From: JAUIAS01 sp030425395
GTDB taxonomy: Bacteria > Pseudomonadota > Alphaproteobacteria > Rhodobacterales > Rhodobacteraceae
Length of the DNA: 64,000 bases
Reading direction: 5' to 3'
Assembly: GCA_043553855.1 (NCBI GenBank)
Contig: CP121336.1
Location: 3,534,001 to 3,598,000, forward strand
Shown here: positions 51,247-59,885 of the stretch, one piece after another
Position numbering within the stretch: position 1 is the first letter of the stretch
Layout: each line of letters begins with the position of its first letter
The notes under the pieces: model-generated
The model's database searches: none
What the model saw: only the letters and a program-made list of their open reading frames with translations
What the model was told of the DNA's origin: nothing
Translations under genes and position numbers: made by a program

Positions 51247-52623
51247 TCACCGGTAGGTGACCTGCTTGACGGCTGCGATGACTTCGTCGGTGGTGATCAG
51301 CGCGTGCTTTTCAAGATTGGCGGCATAGGGCATCGGCACATCCTTGCCGGTGCAGTTGATGACCGGCGCGTCGAGATAGTCGAACGCCTCCTGCATCAGC
51401 ACCGAGGAGATATAGTTGCCGACAGACCCTTGGGGCCAGCCTTCTTCGACGGTCACGCAGCGGTTGGTTTTCATCACCGACCGGATGATCGAGGCAGTGT
51501 CCATCGGGCGCAGGGTGCGCAGGTCGATGACCTCGGCCGAGATCCCCTCTTCGGCGAGCTTGTCGGCGGCCTGAAGCGCGTAGGTCATGCCGATGCCAAA
51601 GCTGACGATGGTGACGTCCGAGCCTTCACGCCAGATGCGGGCCTTGCCGAACGGGACGGTGAAATCATCCATGTCGGGCACATCGAAGCTGCGACCGTAG
51701 AGGATTTCGTTTTCAAGGAAAATCACCGGGTTGGGATCGCGGATCGCGGATTTCAGCAGCCCTTTGGCGTCAGAGGCCGAGTAGGGCATGCAGACCTTGA
51801 GGCCCGGAACCTGCGCATACCACGCGGCATAGTCCTGGCTGTGCTGGGCCCCGACGCGGGCAGCGGCACCGTTCGGGCCACGGAACACCATGGGCGCACC
51901 CATCTGGCCACCAGACATATAGAGGGTCTTGGCTGCCGAGTTGATGATGTGGTCGATGGCCTGCATCGCGAAATTGAAGGTCATGAATTCAACGATCGGA
52001 CGCAGACCGCCAAAGGCCGCGCCGACGGCGATGCCGGCAAAGCCGTGCTCGGTGATTGGGGTGTCGATCACGCGCTTGTCGCCGAATTCGTCCAGAAGGC
52101 CCTGGCTGATCTTATACGCGCCCTGATATTCGGCGACTTCTTCGCCCATCAGGAATACGTTTTCGTCGCCGCGCATTTCTTCGGCCATCGCATCGCGCAG
52201 TGCTTCGCGCACGGTTTGTTGCTTGATGGGCGTGCCTTCCGGCCAATCGGGCGTCTGATCAACCTCGGGTGCCGCAGGAACTGCGCTGGCCGGGGCAGGG
52301 GCCGCTTCTGCCGCGGGGGCGTCGGCCGTTTCGGCAGCAGGGGCCGCAGCAGCGGGTGCGGCGATATCATCGGCGCTTTCGCCGTCTTCGAGCAGCACCG
52401 CAATGGCGGTGTTGACCTTGACGCCTTCGGTGCCTTCCTCGATCAGGATCTTGCCGATGGTGCCTTCGTCGACGGCTTCGAATTCCATCGTGGCCTTGTC
52501 GGTTTCAATCTCGGCCAGAATGTCACCCGACGACACGGTGTCGCCTTCCTTGACCAGCCATTTTGCGAGCGTGCCTTCCTCCATCGTGGGAGAGAGGGCG
52601 GGCATGAGTATTTCGGTTGCCAT
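51247..52623 (-). CDS. pdhB: Pyruvate dehydrogenase E1 beta, lipoyl-fused
   Basis: The 458-residue protein is longer than classic E1-beta because it carries an N-terminal lipoyl domain (EIETDKATMEFE, Lys43) and an Ala/Pro linker before the E1-beta domain (residues about 130-458: REALRDAMAEEMRGDENVFL, GEEVAEYQGAYKISQGL, TPITEHGFAGIAVGAAFGGL). Such fusions are typical of alphaproteobacteria. ATG 52623 follows GAGGAG. It oxidises and decarboxylates pyruvate together with PdhA. Confidence 0.97.
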   Translation of the reverse strand: MATEILMPALSPTMEEGTLAKWLVKEGDTVSSGDILAEIETDKATMEFEAVDEGTIGKILIEEGTEGVKVNTAIAVLLEDGESADDIAAPAAAAPAAETADAPAAEAAPAPASAVPAAPEVDQTPDWPEGTPIKQQTVREALRDAMAEEMRGDENVFLMGEEVAEYQGAYKISQGLLDEFGDKRVIDTPITEHGFAGIAVGAAFGGLRPIVEFMTFNFAMQAIDHIINSAAKTLYMSGGQMGAPMVFRGPNGAAARVGAQHSQDYAAWYAQVPGLKVCMPYSASDAKGLLKSAIRDPNPVIFLENEILYGRSFDVPDMDDFTVPFGKARIWREGSDVTIVSFGIGMTYALQAADKLAEEGISAEVIDLRTLRPMDTASIIRSVMKTNRCVTVEEGWPQGSVGNYISSVLMQEAFDYLDAPVINCTGKDVPMPYAANLEKHALITTDEVIAAVKQVTYR

Positions 52624-52643
52624 GTCTGTCTTCTCCTCAGGGG

Positions 52644-53633
52644 TCAGGCGTAGATGTCGGTCCAAAGTTCCTCGAGCGCGGGCTCGGGGCTTTCCTTGGC
52701 AAAATCGGCGGCCGCGTTCACCACGGCCTTGATGTCTTTGTCGATGGCCTTGAGGTCATCTTCGGTGGCGTGTCCGCCGGTCAGCAGAAGCGAGCGGACG
52801 GCCTCGATCGGGTCGCGTTCGTCGCGCATCTTCTGCACTTCTTCACGGGTGCGATACTTGGCCGGATCGGACATGGAGTGGCCGCGATAGCGGTATGTCT
52901 TGATCTCGAGGATATAGGGGCCCTTGCCGGAGCGGCAGTGATCCACAGCCTTGCGGCTGGCGTCGCGCACGGCGAGCACATCCATTCCGTCCACAGCTTC
53001 TCCGGGGATGCCAAAGGCGGCACCGCGTGTATAAAGCTCGGGCGTGGAGGTCGAACGTTTTTGCGCAGTGCCCATGGCGTATTGGTTGTTTTCGATCACG
53101 AAGATAACCGGCAACGCCCAGAGTGCGGCCATGTTGAAGGTTTCGTAGATCTGGCCCTGGTTGGCTGCGCCGTCACCGAAATAGGTGAATGTGACGCGCT
53201 TGTTGTCCTGATATTTGTCGGCAAAGGCCAAACCGGCCCCCAAGGGCACCTGTGCGCCCACGATGCCATGACCACCATAAAAGTGTTTCTCCTTGGAGAA
53301 CATGTGCATGGAGCCGCCCTTGCCCTTGGACAATCCGCCCTCGCGGCCGGTCAGCTCGGCCATGACGCCGCCGGGATCCATTCCACAAGCCAGCATGTGC
53401 CCGTGGTCACGATAGGACGTGATGCGCTTGTCGCCTTCCTCGGCCGCGGCTTCAAGACCTACGACCACGGCTTCCTGACCGATGTAAAGGTGGCAGAAGC
53501 CACCGATCAATCCCATGCCGTAAAGCTGACCTGCTTTTTCTTCGAATCGACGGATCAGAAGCATGTCTTTGTAGTAGGTTTTCAGCTCTTCGGCGGAAAC
53601 GTTTGATTTACTTGAGGTTTTCCGTGTTGCCAT
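52644..53633 (-). CDS. pdhA: Pyruvate dehydrogenase E1 alpha
   Basis: The 329-residue thiamine-diphosphate subunit has SYRDHGHMLACGMDP, GSMHMFSKEKHFYGGHGIVG and the TPP motif GDGAANQGQIYETFN ending in VIENNQYAMGT. It contains the phosphorylation-loop-like TYRYRGHSMSDPAKYR. It is the first gene of the operon; the promoter lies in 53634-53700. Confidence 0.97.
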   Translation of the reverse strand: MATRKTSSKSNVSAEELKTYYKDMLLIRRFEEKAGQLYGMGLIGGFCHLYIGQEAVVVGLEAAAEEGDKRITSYRDHGHMLACGMDPGGVMAELTGREGGLSKGKGGSMHMFSKEKHFYGGHGIVGAQVPLGAGLAFADKYQDNKRVTFTYFGDGAANQGQIYETFNMAALWALPVIFVIENNQYAMGTAQKRSTSTPELYTRGAAFGIPGEAVDGMDVLAVRDASRKAVDHCRSGKGPYILEIKTYRYRGHSMSDPAKYRTREEVQKMRDERDPIEAVRSLLLTGGHATEDDLKAIDKDIKAVVNAAADFAKESPEPALEELWTDIYA

Positions 53634-53661
53634 GGTGTCGGACCTCTCCTCCGCGATTATT

Positions 53662-53675
53662 GTTTAGCGTTAAAC
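53662..53675. promoter_or_regulatory. Inverted repeat upstream of pdhA
   Basis: GTTTA-GCGT-TAAAC is a short palindrome about 30 bp before the pdhA start, a position where a repressor could act. No regulator is identified. Confidence 0.3.
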
Positions 53676-53780
53676 TATCTCATACAGAATTTTCTTTCCC
53701 GGGGCGAGTGATAAGTTGACGCAAGGCAAGGTCCGGCAATCGGATGCCGGCAAAAGCCAAATCAAAAGAGGAGAAGGGAC

Positions 53781-54080
53781 TTAACGGATTACGATTTCGT
53801 CGGCACGGATCAGACCCAGAACCCGCCGCGCGCGTTCGTCGAGAAGATCCAGATCCAGATAGTCATCCGACAAACGCGTCGTCAGCGCTTCCATTCTGGC
53901 GACGTTCTCGGCCAGTCGATCCCGGTCGGCGCGCAAACGGTCGGATTCCGCTTCGATTTCAACCCGGCGGAACAACCCGTAATCACCCTGCACGGCGGCA
54001 AAGGTGAAATAGATGCCAAGCGCCATGGCAACGCCGAAAAACAGCACGGCACCAAAATTGGGGCGGTTGGAACGGGACAC
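53781..54080 (-). CDS. ftsB: Septum formation initiator, FtsB/DivIC family
   Basis: The 99-residue protein has one N-terminal transmembrane helix (GAVLFFGVAMALGIYFTFAA), a coiled coil (IEAESDRLRADRDRLAENVA, then RMEALTTRL) and a C-terminal segment (LDERARRVLGLIRADEIVI), the FtsB/DivIC layout. It acts in the FtsBLQ divisome complex. The gene stands between pdhA and pgk, as in related genomes. Confidence 0.85.
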   Translation of the reverse strand: MSRSNRPNFGAVLFFGVAMALGIYFTFAAVQGDYGLFRRVEIEAESDRLRADRDRLAENVARMEALTTRLSDDYLDLDLLDERARRVLGLIRADEIVIR

Positions 54081-54200
54081 GGGTCTGATCTGCCTCTTGC
54101 TGCCGCGTCTTGTCGCGCGGATGCGGAAATAATGGCACAGATCAGCCGCGCTGTGAATCCCTCACAGCGCGAAAACCCGCGAAACATGGCGTTTCCTGCA

Positions 54201-55391
54201 TCAGTCGCCCAAAACCGCAACACCGGGAAGGGTCTTGCCCTCCATCCATTCCAGGAATGCACCCCCTGCGGAGGAAATATAGGTAAAATCATGGGCCGCA
54301 TTCGCCTGATTGAGCGCGGCAACCGTGTCACCGCCACCGGCAACGGTCACCAGTTTTCCCGCGCGTGTCAGCGCCGCGGCCTTGCGGGCGGCTGAATTGG
54401 TGGCCTCATCAAAGGGGGGGATTTCGAACGCCCCCAGTGGTCCGTTCCAGATCAGGGTGCGGGCACCTTCCATCACGGTTGCGATCCGGGCGACGGTTTC
54501 CGGACCGGCATCCAAAATCATCGCGTCCGCAGGGCAGGCATCGGCGGGCAAGGTTTCGCTGTCGGCCCCGGCGCGGAATTCGCGCGCGACGACGATGTCG
54601 CTGGGAAGCACGATATCACAACCCGTCGTGGCGGCTTTGGTCAGGATCTCAGCGGCTGTCTGGGTCATCTCGTGTTCGCAAAGGGATTTTCCCACGTCGA
54701 TCCCTTGGGCGGCGAGAAACGTGTTGGCCATGCCACCCCCGATCACCAGATGGTCCACCTTTTCCACCAGATTGCCCAGCAATTCCAGTTTGGTCGAAAC
54801 CTTGGCTCCGCCGACAACCGCGACAAGCGGGCGATCGGGCGCGCCGAGGGCGGCATTCAGAGCGGTCAGTTCCGCTTCCATCAGGCGTCCTGCACAGGAT
54901 GGCACCAGCCGGGCGACACCTTCGGTAGAGGCGTGCGCCCGGTGCGCGCAGGAAAAGGCGTCGGCGCAAAAAACATCGCCCAGGTCTGCGAATTCCGCGG
55001 CCAGAGCCGGATCGTTCTTTTCCTCGCCGGGATGGAAGCGGGTATTTTCCAGCACCAGAACCGCGCCTTCACCCAGTGCGGCAATCGCGGCCTGTGCGGC
55101 TGGGCCGCGGCAATCGGCGCAGAACGACACCGTCAGGCCAAAAGCTGTCTCAATCGCGGGGATCAACATCTGCAACGACATTTCTGGAACAACCTTGCCC
55201 TTGGGCCGGCCAAAATGCGACAGCAGCACGGGACGACCGCCCTTTGCAATGATGTCGTGAACCGTGGGCGCGAGCCGCTGAATACGGGTGTCGTCGGTCA
55301 CCCGTCCATCTTCGACCGGCACGTTGAGATCGGCGCGCACAAGCACCGTCTTGGCGTTAAGATCCATGTCGTCGAGGCTGTTCCAGCGCAT
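54201..55391 (-). CDS. pgk: Phosphoglycerate kinase
   Basis: The 396-residue enzyme of glycolysis has VLVRADLNVPVEDGRVTDDT, LLSHFGRPKGK, AVVGGAKVSTKLELLGNLVE, NGPLGAFEIPPFDEAT and VAGGGDTVAALNQA, all family signatures. Full length. A 135-bp divergent spacer separates it from the cyclophilin at 55527. Confidence 0.97.
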   Translation of the reverse strand: MRWNSLDDMDLNAKTVLVRADLNVPVEDGRVTDDTRIQRLAPTVHDIIAKGGRPVLLSHFGRPKGKVVPEMSLQMLIPAIETAFGLTVSFCADCRGPAAQAAIAALGEGAVLVLENTRFHPGEEKNDPALAAEFADLGDVFCADAFSCAHRAHASTEGVARLVPSCAGRLMEAELTALNAALGAPDRPLVAVVGGAKVSTKLELLGNLVEKVDHLVIGGGMANTFLAAQGIDVGKSLCEHEMTQTAAEILTKAATTGCDIVLPSDIVVAREFRAGADSETLPADACPADAMILDAGPETVARIATVMEGARTLIWNGPLGAFEIPPFDEATNSAARKAAALTRAGKLVTVAGGGDTVAALNQANAAHDFTYISSAGGAFLEWMEGKTLPGVAVLGD

Positions 55392-55526
55392 TTTGGCGGC
55401 TCCGCTTGTTGATCAGGGTTTTGCGGACCCCATGTCCCTGCATTTGGCCCATCCGTCAATGCGTCACTTGGCATTTTCGCGGCCCCGGCATAGGTATTGG
55501 CCAGAAAGATCAACAAGGAGCGCCCA

Positions 55527-56033
55527 ATGGCCGAGATCAAGGACCCCGAAAACACGATTCTGATGGAACTCAAGGACGGCACCGTCATCATCGAGCTTCT
55601 TCCCGATATTGCGCCCAAGCATTGTGAACGGATGAAGGAACTGGCCCGTTCGGGTGCATATGACAATGTCTGTTTCCACCGCGTGATCGACGACTTTATG
55701 GCCCAGACAGGCGACGTGCAGCACGGTGACATGGAGGACGGGTTCAACATCCGCATGGCAGGCACAGGCGGGTCCGATCTGCCCAACCTTCCTGCAGAGT
55801 TTTCGGGCATTCCCCATGACCGGGGCACTTTGGGTGCCGCCCGTTCCGCCAACCCTGACAGTGCAAATTCGCAGTTCTTTTTGAACTTCAAGGACAACCA
55901 TTTCCTCAACCGCCAATACACTGTCTATGGTCGTGTGATTTCGGGGATGGAGCACGTGGACGCCATCACGCGAGGCGAACCGCCAGCCGATCCCGACCGC
56001 ATGATCAGCGTCAAGGTGGCCGCCGATGCGTAA
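55527..56033 (+). CDS. Peptidylprolyl isomerase, cytoplasmic cyclophilin
   Basis: The 168-residue cyclophilin has FHRVIDDFMAQTGDVQHGDM, PDSANSQFFLNFKDNHFLNR and GRVISGMEHVDAI. ATG 55527 follows AAGGAG; the frame is open upstream. It has no signal peptide. It overlaps the second, exported, cyclophilin gene by eight bases. Confidence 0.93.
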   Translation: MAEIKDPENTILMELKDGTVIIELLPDIAPKHCERMKELARSGAYDNVCFHRVIDDFMAQTGDVQHGDMEDGFNIRMAGTGGSDLPNLPAEFSGIPHDRGTLGAARSANPDSANSQFFLNFKDNHFLNRQYTVYGRVISGMEHVDAITRGEPPADPDRMISVKVAADA

Positions 56034-56583
56034 GCTGGCTGTTGTCCTGTCGCTCTTGGCCGGGCCTGCCGTTGCGTCCGGTTTGAACATCGAGGTCGCG
56101 GGCGAAGGGGCGAATGGGACCATTTCTATCGACCTCTTCGAAGACGTGGCACCCGCGCATGTGACCCAGATCACCGCGCTTGCGGCTGACGGGGCTTACG
56201 ATGGCGTGGTGTTTCACCGTGTGATCGAAGGCTTCATGGCCCAGACAGGCGACGTTGAATTCGGCGACAGCACGGATGAGTCGTTTTCGATGCGGATGGC
56301 CGGGCGCGGTGGGTCGAAGCTGCCCGATATCAAGGCCGAGTTTTCGGATGTGCCATTCGATCGCGGTGTGGTGGGCATGGCCCGGTCGCAAAGCCCCGAC
56401 AGCGCCAATTCGCAGTTCTTCATCATGTTCGAGCCGGGATATTTCCTGAACGGCGACTATACGGTGGTGGGCCGGGTGACCGATGGCATGGATGTCGTCG
56501 ACGCGATCAAGCGCGGACGCGGATCCAATGGATCGGTGATCGGGGAACCGGACCGGATGATCACGGTGTCGGTCACTGACTGA
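56026..56583 (+). CDS. Peptidylprolyl isomerase, exported cyclophilin
   Basis: The 185-residue cyclophilin has a signal peptide (MRKLAVVLSLLAGPAVASG) and the same core: FHRVIEGFMAQTGDVEFGD, DSANSQFFIMFEPGYFLNGD. It probably folds periplasmic proteins. Tandem with the cytoplasmic paralogue, from which it likely arose by duplication. Confidence 0.93.
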   Translation: MRKLAVVLSLLAGPAVASGLNIEVAGEGANGTISIDLFEDVAPAHVTQITALAADGAYDGVVFHRVIEGFMAQTGDVEFGDSTDESFSMRMAGRGGSKLPDIKAEFSDVPFDRGVVGMARSQSPDSANSQFFIMFEPGYFLNGDYTVVGRVTDGMDVVDAIKRGRGSNGSVIGEPDRMITVSVTD

Positions 56584-56609
56584 CGCCGCCACCCGCGGCG
56601 GAGGTGGAA

Positions 56610-56643
56610 TGCCTCCGGCGGGAGTATTTGGAGCCAGAAGAAG
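56610..56643 (+). repeat. Intergenic repeat (copy 2)
   Basis: TGCCTCCGGCGGGAGTATTT is followed by GGAGCCAGAAGAAG. It matches, inverted, the sequence at 57735-57766, and in part 51209-51236. Short intergenic repeats of this kind are common in Rhodobacteraceae. Confidence 0.75.
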
Positions 56644-56749
56644 GCTCAGTTGAAAAACAGGGAAGGGGGCACGCGGCTTCACGATCGCGTGCCCCCTCTC
56701 GACGCAGGCGCCGATCTGGCGGCAAGCTGACCGTCAGGGAGGACTTGCC

Positions 56750-57724
56750 ATGCGTGTTTTGTATTGTGTTGTTCTGGCCATGGGGTTGGGTTTGCCCCAG
56801 CCCGGAGCGGCCAATCCGGATTTCTGGGTCCATGAATGGCCCGAAACAGATTTTTCAACCACGTCCATAGATAATTGGGTTGAAATCCTGTCGGGCGGCC
56901 CGCCCAAGGATGGCATCCCGGCGTTGGATGATCCACCGATGATCCCGGTGCAAGAGGCAAAGATTGCCGCCAATGAACCGGTGATCGCGGTCGAAATCGA
57001 CGGAGAGACACCGCGCGCCTATCCGCTGCGGTTTCTGATGTGGCACGAAATCGTCAATGACAGGATCGGCGACCTTCCCGTGGCGGTGACGTGGTGTCCG
57101 CTTTGTAATTCCGCGCTGGTGTTTGACCGGCGCTCGGAACAGGGCACGCTGCGGTTCGGGGTTTCGGGCAAGCTGCGCTTTTCCGACATGATCATGTATG
57201 ATCGCGAAACCCAAAGCTGGTGGCAGCAAACCACCGGAACTGCCATCGTGGGCGCGCTCACAGGGACGATCTTGGACAGCCTGCCTGTCTGGACCGAAAG
57301 CCTTGCCGACTTTGCCAGGCGCAACCCGGACGGACGCGTTATGGCGCAGCCGAACTGGCCGCGTGCATATGGCAGGAACCCCTATCGTGGGTATGACAGC
57401 GCACCGCGCCCGTTTCTGTATTCCGGAACTCCGCCGCCTCATGGCATCGCGCCGCTGGCCCGTGTGGTGCGCGTGGGCGAACGCGCGTGGCCACTGACCC
57501 GGTTGTCCGCGTCCCAAACCCTGACCGAAGCCGGAATCACCCTGACATGGGCCGGCACGCATGCCTCGCCGCTGGATGCGGAAACCGTGGCGCAGGGACG
57601 CGAAATCGGCACCATCCGGGTGCGCGATGCTCAAGGTAATGACGTGCCCCACGATGTGATCTTTGCGTTTGTCTTTCATGCGTTCTGGCCAGAGGGAGAG
57701 TGGATGCTGACAACGGACCAATAG
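56750..57724 (+). CDS. DUF3179-domain exported protein
   Basis: The 324-residue protein has a signal peptide (MRVLYCVVLAMGLGLPQPG) and the DUF3179 hallmark VTWCPLCNSALVFDRR, with FGVSGKLRFSDMIMYDRETQ and SWWQQTTGTAIVG also typical. The family's function is unknown. No operon partner; repeats flank it on both sides. Confidence 0.9.
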   Translation: MRVLYCVVLAMGLGLPQPGAANPDFWVHEWPETDFSTTSIDNWVEILSGGPPKDGIPALDDPPMIPVQEAKIAANEPVIAVEIDGETPRAYPLRFLMWHEIVNDRIGDLPVAVTWCPLCNSALVFDRRSEQGTLRFGVSGKLRFSDMIMYDRETQSWWQQTTGTAIVGALTGTILDSLPVWTESLADFARRNPDGRVMAQPNWPRAYGRNPYRGYDSAPRPFLYSGTPPPHGIAPLARVVRVGERAWPLTRLSASQTLTEAGITLTWAGTHASPLDAETVAQGREIGTIRVRDAQGNDVPHDVIFAFVFHAFWPEGEWMLTTDQ

Positions 57725-57734
57725 ACCATCGCTG

Positions 57735-57766
57735 TTCTTCTGGCCCCAAATTCGCCCGCCGGAGGC
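57735..57766 (-). repeat. Intergenic repeat (copy 3, inverted)
   Basis: Read on the minus strand it is TGCCTCCGGCGGGCGAATTT followed by GGGGCCAGAAGAA, close to copy 2. Confidence 0.75.
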
Positions 57767-57795
57767 ACCCGATGCGGTGATCCGCGTGACGGCGC

Positions 57796-57828
57796 AAAAG
57801 AAAACGCCGCAGGTGATCCCTGCGGCGT
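57796..57828 (-). terminator. Terminator of the bactofilin gene
   Basis: A 10-bp perfect stem, ACGCCGCAGG/CCTGCGGCGT with loop TGATC, is followed on the minus strand by a T-rich run. It is 28 bp past the bactofilin stop. Confidence 0.85.
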
Positions 57829-57856
57829 AAACCTGTCTGTTGTTCTTATGCAGGTC

Positions 57857-58390
57857 TTAACCGGCAGCGTCCGGCTTGGCCGTCTGCTGAGGTTTCGCCT
57901 GCGGTTGCGCCGGGGCGGCGGCGGCGGGCTTGCGGCCGGTCGGGTTCAGCGGATCGTCTTGACGTTGAACCGAGCCTTCGAAATGTGCCCCGGATTCGAT
58001 GGCGATGGTCTTGTGAATGATATCGCCTTCCACCCGCGCGGTAGAGGTCAGGCGCACCTTGAGCCCGCGCACGCGGCCCACGATACGGCCATTGATCACC
58101 ACGTCATCCGCGGTCACTTCGCCCTTGATTGTCGCGCTTTCGCCGATGGTCAGCAGATGGGCGCGAATGTCGCCTTCGACCGTGCCTTCGACCTGAATAT
58201 CGCCGGTGGTCTTGAGATTGCCGGTAATATGCAGATCGGACGACAGCACCGACGCCGGCGGCTTTGGCTTGGGCGCTGCGGCCCGTGGTTCGCCTGCCGC
58301 AGGGGCCGCGGGGGCTGCTGTCGGGGCAGCAGGTTTCGACGTTTCAGAGGCCTTCGGGCCCGGATCATTGATTTTGCTTTTAGAAAACAT
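57857..58390 (-). CDS. Bactofilin (polymer-forming cytoskeletal protein)
   Basis: The 177-residue protein has a disordered Ala/Pro-rich N-terminus, a central beta-helix of bactofilin repeats (HITGNLKTTGDIQVEGTVEG, VTADDVVINGRIVGRVRGLK) and a Pro/Ala-rich C-terminal tail. It forms nucleotide-free filaments that place cell-wall enzymes. The gene overlaps the M23 peptidase upstream by 11 bases, a typical bactofilin-peptidase pair. Confidence 0.93.
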   Translation of the reverse strand: MFSKSKINDPGPKASETSKPAAPTAAPAAPAAGEPRAAAPKPKPPASVLSSDLHITGNLKTTGDIQVEGTVEGDIRAHLLTIGESATIKGEVTADDVVINGRIVGRVRGLKVRLTSTARVEGDIIHKTIAIESGAHFEGSVQRQDDPLNPTGRKPAAAAPAQPQAKPQQTAKPDAAG

Positions 58391-59711
58391 CTCTCGCAGC
58401 CTTGATATAGATCATTGGGTTGACGGGTTTGCCGTTCACACGGACTTCGTAATGCAAATGTACGCCGGTGACACGTCCTGTAGCACCCATATCACCAATG
58501 CGATCCCCGCGCGAGACCCGTTGGCCTTCTTTCACGGTGATGCGGGACATGTGTGCGTAGCGGGTCTCGATTCCGAATTCATGCTTGATCTTCACAAGCC
58601 GACCATACCCCGAGAGCCAGCCCGCATGAACGACCACGCCATCGGCGGTGGCGTGCAGCGGAGTGCCCGAGGGACCGGCAAAATCCACGCCATTGTGCAT
58701 ACGCCGCCCGCCGGTCTTTGGGTCGCGACGGTAGCCAAAGCCTGAAGTAAAGCGGAAGCCGCGATGCACGGGCAGGGCAAAGGGGGCTTTCTCGGCCGCC
58801 AGCCGATACAGGTTGAGCTGATCGAGTTGGTTGAGAATGCGGTTTGCGCGCATGGCGTCGGGGGTGATTTCCTCGCCCATCGTGGAGATCGAGATTGGTG
58901 TCAGCGGCCCGCCCTGACCGGAATAGCCGCGCCGAACCTGTTCAAGAATCTGTTCGGTGGGCATCCCGGCGGCGCGGAACATCTTGTCGAGCGGTGCCAC
59001 CGAGACGGACATGGCCTCTTCGATCTGCCGGAAAATCTGTTCGTTGTGATCCTCCAACAAGGCCAGTTCGAATTCCAGTTCCTCGGCGCGGTCAAGGGCG
59101 GCACGGGCGTTGGCTTGGATCGCGTCACGTTCCGAGGCCGTGCGCTCCAGCGCTTCGGCCAGGAAACTGGTGGGCACGCCGCTGTCAGCCATTGCGCTGC
59201 GGGGGGAGTCACCGCCTTCTTCGGCCTGTTGCTGTAACGCGGCCAGCGCGCGGCGCGCGGCTTCGCGGTCTTTCATGGTGGCGCGCAGCGTGGTCTGGAT
59301 GACCTCAATCCCTGTTTCCAGTTCGCGGCGCCGGTTTTCGGATGCCAGCAATTCGGTTTGCATGACCGAGATCTGGTCAAGTGCCGCGTTGAAACGGTTC
59401 TGCGCGGCGATGGTTTCTTCTGCGCGCGAGTCGCGCTCAGCAGCCAGCGCGTTCAGACGTTCCTGATAAACGCTTTGTTCGCGTTTTGCCTGTTCGCGGA
59501 AATTGCCCGCGCCAATACTGTCCATGAGCAGGATCGCGGTGGCGACGATTGTCCACGACAGAACAAGCGATGCACCGGAGAATACGATAAATTGGGTAAT
59601 CGGGCGGAGGCGCACATAACGGGTATCGGTATCGGACTTGAGAAAGACCCGCCGTTCGGGAAAAAAACGCTCCATAACGGCGTCGATCCTGATCGCTAGT
59701 CTGGTGCGCAC
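58380..59711 (-). CDS. M23 (LytM) peptidase with membrane anchor and coiled coil
   Basis: The 443-residue protein has one transmembrane helix (FIVFSGASLVLSWTIVATAI), a long coiled coil (about residues 60-230) and a C-terminal M23 domain with zinc ligands in RRMHNGVDFAGPSGTPLHA and GVHLHYEVRVNG. GTG 59711 (VRTRLAIRIDAVMERFF) is my choice because relatives begin MRTRL; ATG 59675 is an alternative. It probably cleaves or activates cleavage of peptidoglycan, placed by the bactofilin. Confidence 0.88.
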   Translation of the reverse strand: MRTRLAIRIDAVMERFFPERRVFLKSDTDTRYVRLRPITQFIVFSGASLVLSWTIVATAILLMDSIGAGNFREQAKREQSVYQERLNALAAERDSRAEETIAAQNRFNAALDQISVMQTELLASENRRRELETGIEVIQTTLRATMKDREAARRALAALQQQAEEGGDSPRSAMADSGVPTSFLAEALERTASERDAIQANARAALDRAEELEFELALLEDHNEQIFRQIEEAMSVSVAPLDKMFRAAGMPTEQILEQVRRGYSGQGGPLTPISISTMGEEITPDAMRANRILNQLDQLNLYRLAAEKAPFALPVHRGFRFTSGFGYRRDPKTGGRRMHNGVDFAGPSGTPLHATADGVVVHAGWLSGYGRLVKIKHEFGIETRYAHMSRITVKEGQRVSRGDRIGDMGATGRVTGVHLHYEVRVNGKPVNPMIYIKAARDVF

Positions 59712-59828
59712 GCGCAGCCCCCATCTCGTCCCTAGTGCGACATGGGCTTCCGGACCCATTGCAGCGCTTGCTTATCCACAGAGGCAGCGTTCGGCAAGGT
59801 TCTTGTGCAATTGATACCAATGGTTGTC

Positions 59829-59859
59829 AAAAAATTGCGCAACTTGGCGAAATTTCGCC
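59829..59859 (-). terminator. Two palindromes with T run behind DUF455
   Basis: The perfect palindrome GGCGAAATTTCGCC (59846-59859) and TTGCGCAA (59835-59842) are followed, on the minus strand, by TTTTTT. They lie 27-57 bp behind the DUF455 stop and may form a terminator, or an operator of the M23 gene. Confidence 0.45.
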
Positions 59860-59885
59860 GATGGAGAAGGGGTTAGCCCGTCGCG

